64,000 nucleotides of DNA from CALDSL01 sp039810245 (GTDB taxonomy: Bacteria; Chloroflexota; Anaerolineae; Anaerolineales; Anaerolineaceae). Location of the stretch: NCBI GenBank assembly GCA_039810245.1, contig JBDHWQ010000006.1, forward strand, positions 1 through 64,000, in the 5' to 3' direction. The notes below the pieces were generated by a model. It had not been told where the DNA came from, ran no database searches, and saw only the letters and a list, made by a program, of their open reading frames with translations. The number at the start of each line of letters is the position of its first letter. Positions within the stretch are counted from its first letter, which is position 1. The position numbers were made by a program, and so were the translations under genes. This document shows, piece after piece, positions 1 through 8,445 of this stretch.

Positions 1-12
1 ATGGCTTTCGGT

Positions 13-18
13 TACAAT
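13..18 (+). promoter_or_regulatory. -10 box for the first MFS gene, predicted leaderless
   Basis: TACAAT lies 7 nt before the ATG at 26 and there is no Shine-Dalgarno sequence between them. Transcription would start at or next to the A of the ATG. The -35 region lies off the left edge. Confidence 0.5.
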
Positions 19-25
19 AGTTCGC

Positions 26-1246
26 ATGTCGAAGAACGCATCGCGCCGCGAGATTGCCAGCCTGTTTTTCCCCCTCTATTTGCCGGCTTTCCTGTTTTCT
101 TTCTCGCAGAGCCTGCTGCTGCCGGTGCTGCCGCTCTTCGCGCAGAGCTTTGACATCCCCTACGCGCTGGTGGGGCTGGTGCTGGCCGGCGACGCGCTGG
201 GCATGATCGTGGCCGACCTGCCGGCGGGTATGCTGATGCGGCGCATCGGCCAGAAACGCGCCATGACCGCCGGGCTGGCGCTGGCCGGGGCTTCGACCGC
301 GGCGCTGTACTTCGCGCCGAGTGTGGCGTGGGTGGTGGCGCTGCGCGCGGTGGCCGGGGTGGGCGTGTCGCTGTTCAGCGTCTCGCGCCATTATTTCCTC
401 ACCGAAATGGCGCCGCCCGCCAGCCGCGGGCGCATTACTTCGCTGTTCGGCGGGCTGTTCCGCATGGGGCGCATGCTCGGCCCGCTGGCGGGTGGGGGCA
501 TGGCGACCGCGTTTGGGCTGCGGGCTTCGTTCCTGCTGTTCGGCGGCGTGTGCCTGCTGGCGCTGATTGTGGTCATTTTCCTGCTGCCCAACCTGGAAGT
601 GGCGCGCGAGGGTGAGGTGGAGATGGTGGTATCACCGTTTCAGCATTTCCTGCGCATGCTGCGCGAGCAGCGCCACGTGATCGCCACTGCCGGGCTGGGC
701 TTTTTGCTGATGCAGCTTGTGCGTTCCGGGCCTACGGTGATCATACCGCTCTTCGCGGCCAACTACCTGGGGCTGGACGTTCAGACCATTGGGGTCGTGC
801 TGTCGGTCTCGGCCGCGCTGGATATGGCCCTGTTCTACCCGGCCGGGATGGTGATGGACCGTTTTGGACGGCGCTATACCATCATCCCCAGCGCGCTGGT
901 GCTCTCGCTGGGGCTGGCGCTGCTGCCGCTGGCCTATAACTACGTTACGCTGCTGCTGGCCGCCATGCTGGCCGGGTTGGGCAACGGCCTGGGATCGGGG
1001 GCGATGATCACCACCGGCTCCGACCTGGCGCCCAAACGCGGGCGCAGCGAGTTCCTGGGTACGTGGAACCTGGTGGGCGACCTGGGCGCGACTGGCGGCC
1101 CGGTGGTGGTGGGCGGGCTGGCCGATGCCATCACGCTGCCGCACACCGGCTGGATCATCGCCCTGGCCGGGTTGGGCGTGGCGCTGGTCTTTGGCCGCCT
1201 GGTGCCCGAGACGGGCAAACGCGAGACTCACGCTCCGGGCGTATAA
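26..1246 (+). CDS. MFS transporter
   Basis: Major facilitator superfamily integral membrane protein of 406 aa with about 12 hydrophobic segments. The first follows a short basic N-terminus. The loop after helix 2 carries the MFS signature region (DLPAGMLMRRIGQKR), and a related one (DRFGRR) opens the second half, so both six-helix halves are visible. The family exports or imports small solutes by proton-coupled antiport or symport; the substrate cannot be read from the sequence, and the overall look is of a DHA1-type drug or metabolite exporter. The start is chosen because a -10 box sits 7 nt upstream. The gene is followed within 52 nt by a lipoprotein gene on the same strand. Confidence 0.85.
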   Translation: MSKNASRREIASLFFPLYLPAFLFSFSQSLLLPVLPLFAQSFDIPYALVGLVLAGDALGMIVADLPAGMLMRRIGQKRAMTAGLALAGASTAALYFAPSVAWVVALRAVAGVGVSLFSVSRHYFLTEMAPPASRGRITSLFGGLFRMGRMLGPLAGGGMATAFGLRASFLLFGGVCLLALIVVIFLLPNLEVAREGEVEMVVSPFQHFLRMLREQRHVIATAGLGFLLMQLVRSGPTVIIPLFAANYLGLDVQTIGVVLSVSAALDMALFYPAGMVMDRFGRRYTIIPSALVLSLGLALLPLAYNYVTLLLAAMLAGLGNGLGSGAMITTGSDLAPKRGRSEFLGTWNLVGDLGATGGPVVVGGLADAITLPHTGWIIALAGLGVALVFGRLVPETGKRETHAPGV

Positions 1247-1297
1247 TCAGCGTACCGGTCTAACCGTCTTTTCGATAGCAAGCCAGCGGGGGATGTC

Positions 1298-3439
1298 ATG
1301 CAACGTGCCCGAATTTGCATTGTGTTTGTGTTCGTGCTGCTTGCCTGCGCGGCCTGCACCGCGCCGGCGCCGGCCGCCGCCACGCCCGAGAGCAGCGAAG
1401 TGCCCGGCCCTACGGTCACGCTGCCCGCGACCGCTACGGCTGCGCCAACCGTGGTCTCCAGCGCAACGCCGGCCGCTACGCTGGCTCCTACCGCGACCGA
1501 GACCCCACTGCCAACCGCCACGCCCACCCTGGCGCTGCCGGTCTCGCTGGGCACGCCGCTGCCCGAGCTGGTTCCCATCACAGCCGAAAACGTGGACCGG
1601 CTGGAGCTGGTGGGCGATTACCGCCGCCTGCCAGAGCCGGGCCTGCGCGCGGTGGTCAGCGCGGATGGCAACATCCGGTTCACCGTCGCGGCGCAGGGGA
1701 TCGACGTCTGGAGTGGAGACGGCCTGACTATCCTGCGTCACCTGGATATCCCTGTGCTGCGCGCTGCTGAGGAGCGCCCGCTGTGGCAGCTGTTGCAGCC
1801 CGGCGCGGACGGCGGGCGGCTGCTGGTGATCCGCGCAAGCGGCGCGGATGTGTTCAGCGCCGAGGGCGAAAGATTATTCGCGCACGATTCACCGGATGGG
1901 CTGGAATGGGTCAATCTGGCGTATGCGCTTTCCGCGGACGGCCGCTTTGTGGCGGTGGAACTGTGCAGCGTGGGTTGTTATCGCCGCAACGCGCCGTTCA
2001 CCCAGGACTTTTTCATCTATGACGTGGACAGCGGCCAGCCGGTCTACCAGTGGAACCAGGGCGTGGGCGGCGAGCTGCGCGGCGCGAACCCGGTCTTTTC
2101 GCCGGACGGCAAATACCTGATGACCTTTATCGGCGGGCAGGCGTTCCTGTGGGATACCGCCACATGGAAAAAGATCACCTCATACACCGCCAAAGTGAAC
2201 TGGTATGCCTTCCCGCGCTTCGCCTATTTCTCGCCGGTTGGCAGCCGGGTGGCGATTATCAGCGAAGATACGGTGAACGTGTGGGAGACGGCCGAGCGGC
2301 GCATGGTAGGCCAGTGGCGCGATCGCGATATTTCGCCGCTAACACAAATCCTGTTCTCGCCGGATGGTAGCAAGCTGGGAACGCTGACGTTTGGGCGCAT
2401 GCAGGTGCGCGACGCGGCCACGGGCAGCGTGCTGCAGGAGCTGGATTTTGCCGCCGCGACGATTGCATCCGCGCGGCTGGACAATGATGGCGCTTTCCAG
2501 TTCCTGGCCCCGGCAGAAACCGGCAGCATTCTCGCGCCGCCCTGGGATGCGGATCTCCTTACCTGGGGACTGTCGTTTGACCCATCCGCGCAAGGCACTG
2601 TGCTGCGCATTCCCGGCCGTGATGGCAAAAACACGTGCACCTGGCAACCATCCGGGCAGGCCGTATGCGAAGAGGCGAACAGCATCCCCGGCACGGATGG
2701 GAGCCTGTACCGCCTTTCACTGGATGAAGAAACGGCTTCCATTCAGCCCGCCGAGGGTGGTGACGCGCTGGCGAGCGTGCCCGCGCGCCAGTACGGCAGC
2801 GTGCAGCAGGTCCTGGCTTTCGACACATCCGGCAAGTTCCTGTTTTACAACGCGCGGGTAAAGGCGGCCACGCCATATGGAACCATCGCCAACCTGTCGC
2901 ATAACAATCTCGAAGTCATCGCCCAGTACCCCATGCCGTTTGAAGCCAGCGCCATCTCGCCCGACGGGCGCTACATCGCTCTGCAGGCCCGGGCTTTTCC
3001 CAAGAACCAGCTCTTGATCTTCGACCTGCAGGCACGCCAGATGATCTACGACCGCAACTTCCTCTACGGGCTGCCAGGGCTGGCCTTCTCCGCCGATAGC
3101 AGCACATTGATGCACCTGGTGGACCAGCCCGGGCGCGAGAACATCCAGCGCCTGACGCTGATGCGCATGGACGATCGCAACCGGCCCAAAAACGTGCCGC
3201 TGCAGGCCACCTACCGCGACGCGCCGCAGGTCTTCCAGTTCACCCCGGATGGCGACCTTCTGTTCAGCACCGCTACCGGCGAGCTGCGCTGGATGCACCT
3301 GCCGGACGGCGCGATCCAGGCCACCCTGATCCCCTTCCCGGATGACGTCCTGGCGCACCAGTTTGCCATTTCGCCAGACGGCCGGCTGCTGGCTGCCTTC
3401 TACGCTGGCGAGCTGAAGGTGTGGGGCGTACAACCGTAG
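1298..3439 (+). CDS. beta-propeller (WD40-like) lipoprotein
   Basis: A 713-aa exported protein. Residues 1-17 form a signal peptide ending in a lipobox (LLAC, Cys17; a second Cys at 20), so it is probably anchored to the outer face of the membrane. About 65 residues rich in Thr, Pro and Ala follow as a linker. The rest consists of repeated units with motifs such as SPDGKYLMT, SPDGSKLGT, SPDGRYIAL and SPDGRLLAAF, each followed by a W or L strand pattern, typical of WD40/PD40 beta-propeller blades. No catalytic motif is visible; a binding or scaffolding role at the cell surface is the usual guess. A GGGGG tract a few bases upstream of the ATG may act as ribosome binding site. Confidence 0.8.
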   Translation: MQRARICIVFVFVLLACAACTAPAPAAATPESSEVPGPTVTLPATATAAPTVVSSATPAATLAPTATETPLPTATPTLALPVSLGTPLPELVPITAENVDRLELVGDYRRLPEPGLRAVVSADGNIRFTVAAQGIDVWSGDGLTILRHLDIPVLRAAEERPLWQLLQPGADGGRLLVIRASGADVFSAEGERLFAHDSPDGLEWVNLAYALSADGRFVAVELCSVGCYRRNAPFTQDFFIYDVDSGQPVYQWNQGVGGELRGANPVFSPDGKYLMTFIGGQAFLWDTATWKKITSYTAKVNWYAFPRFAYFSPVGSRVAIISEDTVNVWETAERRMVGQWRDRDISPLTQILFSPDGSKLGTLTFGRMQVRDAATGSVLQELDFAAATIASARLDNDGAFQFLAPAETGSILAPPWDADLLTWGLSFDPSAQGTVLRIPGRDGKNTCTWQPSGQAVCEEANSIPGTDGSLYRLSLDEETASIQPAEGGDALASVPARQYGSVQQVLAFDTSGKFLFYNARVKAATPYGTIANLSHNNLEVIAQYPMPFEASAISPDGRYIALQARAFPKNQLLIFDLQARQMIYDRNFLYGLPGLAFSADSSTLMHLVDQPGRENIQRLTLMRMDDRNRPKNVPLQATYRDAPQVFQFTPDGDLLFSTATGELRWMHLPDGAIQATLIPFPDDVLAHQFAISPDGRLLAAFYAGELKVWGVQP

Positions 3440-3505
3440 GCGGCCGCGCGGCAGGCGGGGGCATGCTACAATACCCATAAATTCTGGTGCACAGGGTGAG
3501 GGATT

Positions 3506-4945
3506 ATGCAAAAACAGCGCATTACGGTGGCGTACGGCGACGGGATCGGCCCGGAGATCATGCAGGCGGTGCTGCGCGTGGTGCAGGCGGCAGGCGCGCC
3601 GCTGGAGTACGACGTGATCGAGATTGGCGAGCAGGTGTACCTGCGCGGCGGCACATCGGGCATCCCGGCCGGCGCGTGGGATACGATCCGCGCCAACAAA
3701 GTGCTGCTCAAAGCGCCGATTACCACGCCGCAGGGCGGCGGCTATAAGAGTGTTAACGTGACGCTGCGCAAGGCGCTGGGGCTGTTCGCTAACGTGCGCC
3801 CGTGCAAGGCTTACACGCCGTTTGTGCCATCGGCCTTCCCGGGCATGGACCTGGTAATCGTGCGCGAGAATGAGGAAGACCTGTACGGTGGCATCGAGCA
3901 CCAGCAGACGGCCGAAGTGACACAGGTGTTGAAGCTGCTCAGCCGGCCGGGCACGGAAAACATTGTGCGCTACGCCTTCGAGTACGCGCGCGCCTACGGC
4001 CGCAAGCGCGTGACCTGCATGACCAAAGACAACATTATGAAGATCACCGACGGTATGTTTCACAAGATCTTCACCGCCGTGGCGCAGGAATACCCCGACA
4101 TCCAGGCCGACCACATGATCATTGACATCGGCACGGCGCGCGTAGCGGCGCGTCCTGAGAGTTTGGACGTGATCGTGACGCCAAACCTGTATGGCGACAT
4201 CCTCTCCGACGTGGCGGCGCAGGTGGCCGGGTCGGTGGGGCTGGCCGGGTCGGCCAACATCGGCCGCGAGGCGGCCATGTTTGAGGCCATCCACGGCTCC
4301 GCGCCGGATATCGCCGGGCTGGGGGTAGCCAACCCTTCGGGGCTGCTGCAGGCGGCGGTGCTGATGCTGGTGCACCTGGGCCAGGCCGAAACGGCGCAGC
4401 AGATCAACAACGCGTGGTTGTGCGCCCTGGAAGACGGCATTCACACGATTGATATCTACCGCGAGGGATTGAGCCGCAAGCGCGTGAGCACCATGGACTT
4501 TGCCGAGGCAGTGGTGGAGCGGTTGGGGCGCATGCCCGAGCACCTGCCGCCGGCGGTTTTCCATGCCGGGGGCATCCAGGTGCAGCGCAGCCTGCCTTCG
4601 CCAGGTGGCAAACGCCTGGAAGGCGTGGACGTCTTTCTGGATTGGTCGGCGGGCGAGCGTGACCCGAACGTGCTGGGCCGGGCGATGGAAGGCCTGAGCG
4701 CGCACGGGTTGAAGCTCAAGATGATCACCAACCGCGGGGTGAAGGTATACCCCGAGGGACTGCCCGAAACGTTCCTGACCGATCACTGGCGCTGCCGGTT
4801 CGTATCCAGCGGCGGCGAGCCGGGTTTCCCGCAGGTGCTGGACCTGCTGGCGCGCGTCCACGCCGCGGGCTTTGAGGTGATCAAGACCGAGCACCTGTAC
4901 AGCTTCGACGGTGAGCGCGCTTACTCCCTGGGCCAGGGCGAGTAG
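3506..4945 (+). CDS. icd: isocitrate dehydrogenase, predicted NAD+-dependent
   Basis: Oxidative decarboxylation of isocitrate to 2-oxoglutarate in the TCA cycle (cytosol). The 479-aa protein has a decarboxylating-dehydrogenase domain at about residues 1-335 and a C-terminal extension of about 140 residues like that of Thermus-type isocitrate dehydrogenases. The substrate loop TPQGGGYKSVNVTLRK has the Ser-x-Asn-x-x-x-Arg pattern of isocitrate (not isopropylmalate) enzymes, followed by the NVRP arginine. In the cofactor loop HGSAPDIAG, residues Asp268-Ile269 occupy the positions of E. coli Lys344-Tyr345; Asp-Ile there is the known signature for NAD+ rather than NADP+. Homoisocitrate dehydrogenase is a less likely alternative. 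A strong hairpin follows the stop codon. Confidence 0.85.
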   Translation: MQKQRITVAYGDGIGPEIMQAVLRVVQAAGAPLEYDVIEIGEQVYLRGGTSGIPAGAWDTIRANKVLLKAPITTPQGGGYKSVNVTLRKALGLFANVRPCKAYTPFVPSAFPGMDLVIVRENEEDLYGGIEHQQTAEVTQVLKLLSRPGTENIVRYAFEYARAYGRKRVTCMTKDNIMKITDGMFHKIFTAVAQEYPDIQADHMIIDIGTARVAARPESLDVIVTPNLYGDILSDVAAQVAGSVGLAGSANIGREAAMFEAIHGSAPDIAGLGVANPSGLLQAAVLMLVHLGQAETAQQINNAWLCALEDGIHTIDIYREGLSRKRVSTMDFAEAVVERLGRMPEHLPPAVFHAGGIQVQRSLPSPGGKRLEGVDVFLDWSAGERDPNVLGRAMEGLSAHGLKLKMITNRGVKVYPEGLPETFLTDHWRCRFVSSGGEPGFPQVLDLLARVHAAGFEVIKTEHLYSFDGERAYSLGQGE

Positions 4946-4953
4946 AAAGATAC

Positions 4954-4998
4954 GAGAAACCAAAAGTGGGTCGCGAAGCGACCCACTTTTGATTTCTC
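4954..4998. terminator. bidirectional terminator hairpin
   Basis: Thirteen perfect base pairs (AAAAGTGGGTCGC with its complement) around a GAA loop, extended to 20 pairs with one mismatch. It lies between the convergent icd gene and the membrane protein gene. The AAAA/TTTT ends of the arms supply a U-run in both directions. Confidence 0.75.
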
Positions 4999-5009
4999 TT
5001 ACGACTTTT

Positions 5010-6095
5010 TTATGCAGCAGGCAGCACGTCGCCACCCGGGGCGGGGGCAATGGCCGCCGGGCGCAGCGGGTTGACCAGCTCGCGCCAGGCCAGCGTCCAC
5101 ACCGAGGTGCGGTAGACCTGGAACAGGCCGCCGGCGAAGGTGAGCGGGATGATCAGCGCCAGGATGAACAGCGCCAGCCCGACGAAGATCGCCCAGCCCC
5201 ATCCGGCCGCGGCCGTCGACGCGGCGGTGATCAGGAAGTACAGCCCGGCCCCGGCACCGCCGCCGATGATCAGCGCCACCAGCAGGGCCAGGATGAAGAT
5301 CGGGATGAAGACGATGCCCACGCCGATGTTGACGCCGATCATGATCAGCCACATGATAAACACGTCTTTGAGGTGCGCCCGCGCCAGGTTCCAGCCCGCG
5401 CGGATCGAGTCGAACACACCGGTCTCGCCCAGCGCGGCCTGCCGGTAGACCAGTTCCATGAACAGCCCCAGCGCCAGCGAGATGATGAACACCAGGAACA
5501 GCGCCAGCAGGAACAGGCCGATGGTAGAGATGATGCCCGCGGCGGTGGGTTCCTGGTTGGCCACGGCACTGACGATGACTGGCAGCACCGCGCAGCCAAA
5601 CAGCGCGATGAAGCCCAGCACTACCGGCAGGTACACCACCAGGTCGATCAGGAACAGGCGGCGTGCCGCAGCGGACCAGCCCATGCGCCAGCCCTGGCGC
5701 CAGGTAACCTTCTCACCGCTGGCTTCATAGCGGTCTATCATGCGGATAATGCCGGTAAAGCTGACGTAGCGCACGATGAGGCTGACGATGCCGAGCAGGA
5801 ACAGCACGCAGGTGAGGCCCACGGCCCAGGCGATCAGCGTGGAGCGCATGGCGGGCGAGATCATGTACTGGAACCAATCGGCAATGCGCTCGAAGAGCTG
5901 GCGCAGGCCTTCGGGGAGGTTTTCCATCCCTCTGCCGTTACCACCGCCGCTGCCGCTTCCACCGCCGCTCCCGCCGTTGAAGCCATTTCCGCCACCGCCG
6001 CCGGTAGTGAGGGCCAGCAGAATACCCAGCACCCACAGGGCGCGGTAGCGCCAGGTAATTTCCCAGGATCGTTTCAAAATCTGTACGTGGTTCAT
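5010..6095 (-). CDS. multi-spanning membrane protein with Gly-rich loop
   Basis: A 361-aa integral membrane protein of unknown function. A first membrane segment (residues 15-32) is followed by a 25-residue loop of almost pure Gly, Ser and Asn, then by about six further hydrophobic stretches with small-residue-rich helices. The layout resembles the membrane-domain family of the glycerophosphodiesterase type (DUF7544-like), but no catalytic site is seen. Its ATG overlaps the stop of the anti-sigma gene by 4 bp, so it belongs to the ECF sigma operon and may be its target or a third component of its signalling unit. Confidence 0.6.
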   Translation of the reverse strand: MNHVQILKRSWEITWRYRALWVLGILLALTTGGGGGNGFNGGSGGGSGSGGGNGRGMENLPEGLRQLFERIADWFQYMISPAMRSTLIAWAVGLTCVLFLLGIVSLIVRYVSFTGIIRMIDRYEASGEKVTWRQGWRMGWSAAARRLFLIDLVVYLPVVLGFIALFGCAVLPVIVSAVANQEPTAAGIISTIGLFLLALFLVFIISLALGLFMELVYRQAALGETGVFDSIRAGWNLARAHLKDVFIMWLIMIGVNIGVGIVFIPIFILALLVALIIGGGAGAGLYFLITAASTAAAGWGWAIFVGLALFILALIIPLTFAGGLFQVYRTSVWTLAWRELVNPLRPAAIAPAPGGDVLPAA

Positions 6096-6700
6096 GACAT
6101 CCTCTCTTCTTCAACAAAATCCGCGCGGGGGGCATGTTGCGTGGCCCACCAGCCGGCCAGCCAGCTCAGGTAGAGCAGGCCGAAGGCTATGGGGGCGACC
6201 AGCGCGGTAATCCAGCTAAGTTGGGGGGCAGCCACCAGGCTGATGAGCTGCACCAATCCATCCAGCGGGGCCGGCAGGGCCAGCCCGTTGGCAAACGGCA
6301 GGTTAGGGGCCAATGTCGCGCTCAGCGCGCCGGAGAGGCCCGGGAATAATACGATCAGATTTGTAAGCAGGGCGGTGGCCTGGAAGAAGGTGAATACCGC
6401 CAGCAGCACCACCGGTACCGCTACCCAGGCGGCGCGCAGCCAGGGGTGGCTGGGGGCGGGCGTATGTGCCGGGGTAGAGTGCATCTGGCGGGCAACCTCG
6501 TCGGCAAAGCGCTGCGCGGATTTGCCCTGCGGGGCAGGCGGCACGGCCAGCAGCATCCCGCTGAGCGCGCGGCGGCGCTCCAGCGCAGCGCGGCAGGCGG
6601 GGCAGCCCGCCAGATGCGCGTCGGCCTGCCGGCGCTGCGCGGCGCTCAGCTCGCCGTCCAGGTAAGGGTCCATCCACTGCGTGTTAATATGCGGGTTCAT
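6092..6700 (-). CDS. zinc-finger anti-sigma factor
   Basis: A 202-aa protein. The N-terminal half carries a ZAS-type anti-sigma motif, H-x3-C-x2-C (HLAGCPAC, about residues 29-36), which in this family binds zinc and holds the cognate ECF sigma factor. Two or three hydrophobic segments in the second half (about residues 85-115, 140-165 and 165-190) would anchor it in the membrane. The gene overlaps the sigma factor gene upstream and the membrane protein gene downstream by 4 bp each (ATGA), so translation is probably coupled. It is inferred to be the membrane-bound antagonist of the adjacent sigma factor; the sensed signal is unknown. Confidence 0.85.
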   Translation of the reverse strand: MNPHINTQWMDPYLDGELSAAQRRQADAHLAGCPACRAALERRRALSGMLLAVPPAPQGKSAQRFADEVARQMHSTPAHTPAPSHPWLRAAWVAVPVVLLAVFTFFQATALLTNLIVLFPGLSGALSATLAPNLPFANGLALPAPLDGLVQLISLVAAPQLSWITALVAPIAFGLLYLSWLAGWWATQHAPRADFVEEERMS

Positions 6701-7278
6701 CGTACCTCCATTACAGGCGCGAGAGTTTCCAATAATTTGTTGCGCGCGTAATTCAGGCGTGACATCACCGTGCCGGTGGAAATATCGAGGGCTTCGGCAA
6801 TCTCCTGATACGACAGGCCGTGGTACTCGCGCAGCACCAGGGCGGCGCGGCTGGCTTCGGGCAGGGCCAGCACCGCGCGGCGCACCAGCCCGGCGCGCTC
6901 GCGCTGCTCATAGGCCGCCTCAGGCTGCGGGTCGCTGCCGGGGAGCGGCAGATCGTCCAGGGCGGCCGCGGGACGCTCGCGGCGCAGCATGTCCAGCGCG
7001 GCGTTGATGGCAATTCGGTACAACCAGGAGCGGAATGCGGCGCGCGGCTGGTATTCGCCCAGCCGCTGCCAGGCGCGCAGGAAAGCCACCTGGGCGGCAT
7101 CTTCAGCCAGAATCGGGTCGCCGCACATGCGGTATACTACGTCAATGACGCGCTCGCGGTAGCGCAGCACCAGCCCGGCGAAGGCTTCGCGATCGCCGCG
7201 CTGCGCCTGCCGCACCAGGTGGCTTTCCTCTGGCACGGCCGGGCTATCGATCTGTTCCATTACCGCTGTGTTTTTCAT
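6697..7278 (-). CDS. ECF RNA polymerase sigma factor
   Basis: A 193-aa sigma-70 family protein. Region 2 spans about residues 30-95 with the characteristic stretch DAAQVAFLRAWQRL and the helix FRSWLYRIAINAALDMLRR. Region 4 is at about 130-182 with LVLREYHGLSYQEIAEALDISTGTV, a helix-turn-helix that reads the -35 element. Regions 1 and 3 are absent, as in extracytoplasmic-function sigma factors. It is first in a three-gene operon with its anti-sigma factor and a membrane protein. ECF factors usually control their own promoter, but I could not identify a matching -35/-10 pair upstream. An internal Met at residue 7 is an alternative start. Confidence 0.92.
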   Translation of the reverse strand: MKNTAVMEQIDSPAVPEESHLVRQAQRGDREAFAGLVLRYRERVIDVVYRMCGDPILAEDAAQVAFLRAWQRLGEYQPRAAFRSWLYRIAINAALDMLRRERPAAALDDLPLPGSDPQPEAAYEQRERAGLVRRAVLALPEASRAALVLREYHGLSYQEIAEALDISTGTVMSRLNYARNKLLETLAPVMEVR

Positions 7279-7357
7279 TGCACATATAGAACGGGAACCA
7301 CCTCTATTTTATTCGGTCGCCGGGAAAAACTGGGCGAGATTCGCCCGCGAGGTGCGC

Positions 7358-7732
7358 ATGAACCAGGAACCGGATTTTTGGGAGCGGCTGGAGCAACTGG
7401 CGCGGGACTGCCCGCTGGTGATTGACCGGCCGGCGGGCAGCCGCCACCCGCGCTGGGCCGATAAGGTGTACCCGCTGGATTATGGCTACCTGGATGGCAC
7501 TAGAGCCGCCGATGGCGGTGGCATCGACGCCTGGCGCGGCAGCCTGGCTGAGAATGCCCAGCCGGCCTCGGCGGCCGTGACCGGCGTGTTGGTCACGCTG
7601 GACAGCCGCAAGCGCGACGCGGAGATCAAGGTGCTGCTGGGCTGCACGCCGGAAGAGATGCAGGTCATCCTGCGCTTCCACAACGATGGCCAGCAGTCCG
7701 GGCTGCTGATTGAGCGTCCAAGAGAGGTCTGA
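7358..7732 (+). CDS. inorganic pyrophosphatase-like protein
   Basis: A 124-aa cytosolic protein if started at the ATG at 7358; an upstream in-frame start would overlap the divergent sigma gene. The segment KVYPLDYGYLDGT followed by DGGGIDAWRG resembles the family I inorganic pyrophosphatase active site, where the spaced acidic residues bind Mg2+ and diphosphate. It is much shorter than canonical enzymes (about 170-200 aa) and lacks the usual D-x-D-P-x-D string, showing D-G-G-G-I-D instead. Hydrolysis of PPi or a related phosphoanhydride is plausible but unproven. The gene lies alone between the divergent sigma operon and the GyrI-like pseudogene. Confidence 0.65.
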   Translation: MNQEPDFWERLEQLARDCPLVIDRPAGSRHPRWADKVYPLDYGYLDGTRAADGGGIDAWRGSLAENAQPASAAVTGVLVTLDSRKRDAEIKVLLGCTPEEMQVILRFHNDGQQSGLLIERPREV

Positions 7733-7799
7733 GAGCGTGCGCCCCGGCGCGCCCTCCGATACGTTCCTATTTGCCAGTCAAATGCCGGTAAATTCTTGA

Positions 7800-7828
7800 T
7801 TGTAATACTAGACATTCTGTTCTATAAT
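7800..7828 (+). promoter_or_regulatory. sigma-70 promoter of the GyrI-like gene
   Basis: TTGTAA at 7800-7805, a 17-bp spacer and TATAAT at 7823-7828. Start of transcription is expected near 7835, about 25 nt before the ATG at 7859. Confidence 0.7.
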
Positions 7829-7858
7829 AAAAGTGATCAAGTTTTCAGGGAGCGCAGA

Positions 7859-8320
7859 ATGGAATACCAGATCAAAGATCATCAACAGGCGGAGATTCCA
7901 ACCGTGGCGCTGCGGCTGCGCACCACGGTGGACCAGCTCTCGATGGTGCTGGGGCAGGCCTTTGGAGCGCTTGCGGCGCACGTGCAGGCGTAGGGCGGGC
8001 AGTTCGCCAACGCGCCTTATGTGCTGTATTACAACATGGACATGCAGGACCTGGATATCGCCGTGGGCGTGCCGCTGGCTGCCGCTATCGAAGGGGCCGG
8101 GCAAATACAGGCCGGCGTCATCCCGGCCGGGCGCGTGGTGAGCACGATGCACAAAGGCGCGTACACCGACCTGGGCGACGCCTACCAGGCGCTGACCGAG
8201 TACGTGCAGGCGCACCACCTGCAGCCGGTGGGGTTGGCATACGAGTATTACCACAACGCACCGGACGAGGTTGCGCCGGAAGAGCTGCTGACGGAGATCG
8301 TGTTCCCGCTCGCGGACTGA
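7859..8320 (+). pseudogene. GyrI-like/AraC effector-binding domain gene interrupted by an amber codon
   Basis: From ATG 7859 the frame reads an AraC-type effector-binding (GyrI-like, SOUL-fold) domain: the N-terminal strand IPTVALRLRTTVDQLSMVLGQ, then the second half with DLDIAVGVPLA, AGRVVSTMHKGAYTDLGDAYQALTEYV and a typical end EELLTEIVFPL. The two halves are in the same frame and separated only by one TAG at 7991-7993 (codon 45). Restored, the product would be 153 aa, the usual length for a stand-alone domain that binds small ligands. A good promoter remains upstream. A single C-to-T or G-to-T change, a sequencing error or amber readthrough could each explain it; a recent pseudogene is the simplest reading. 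Confidence 0.8.
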
Positions 8321-8378
8321 ACCCCCTCTACCTCGCCCCAAAAGAAAGTACGCTTTTGGAGGGAGAACAAGAGGGGGT
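8321..8378. repeat. REP-like nested inverted repeat, copy 1
   Basis: Outer arms ACCCCCTCT and AGAGGGGGT (perfect, 9 bp) enclose inner arms CCCCAAAAG and CTTTTGGAGGG around AAAGTACG. It begins directly after the stop of the GyrI-like gene. A second copy with the same layout and similar loop (GAAAGAACGC) lies at 52731-52786, so this is a dispersed element rather than a simple terminator. Confidence 0.7.
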
Positions 8379-8398
8379 AGGGTGGCATTCTATTTGGC

Positions 8399-8427
8399 TT
8401 GACCGGGGTAAACGGACAGGCTACAAT
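8399..8427 (+). promoter_or_regulatory. sigma-70 promoter of the REC-PP2C gene
   Basis: TTGACC at 8399-8404, a 17-bp spacer and TACAAT at 8422-8427. Transcription should begin near 8434, which rules out the in-frame upstream start at 8356 and supports ATG 8446. Confidence 0.75.
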
Positions 8428-8445
8428 GATTCGGGAAGCGATAGC

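Noticed and set aside
2717..5050. A 777-codon open frame on the minus strand
   Set aside because: It is antisense to icd and the lipoprotein gene, is rich in His, Gln and Arg and has no domain. High G+C codon bias leaves the opposite frame open.
7991..7993. Pyrrolysine reading of the amber codon in the GyrI-like gene
   Set aside because: No pyrrolysine genes or context; the family has no functional Lys at this loop. A mutation is simpler.
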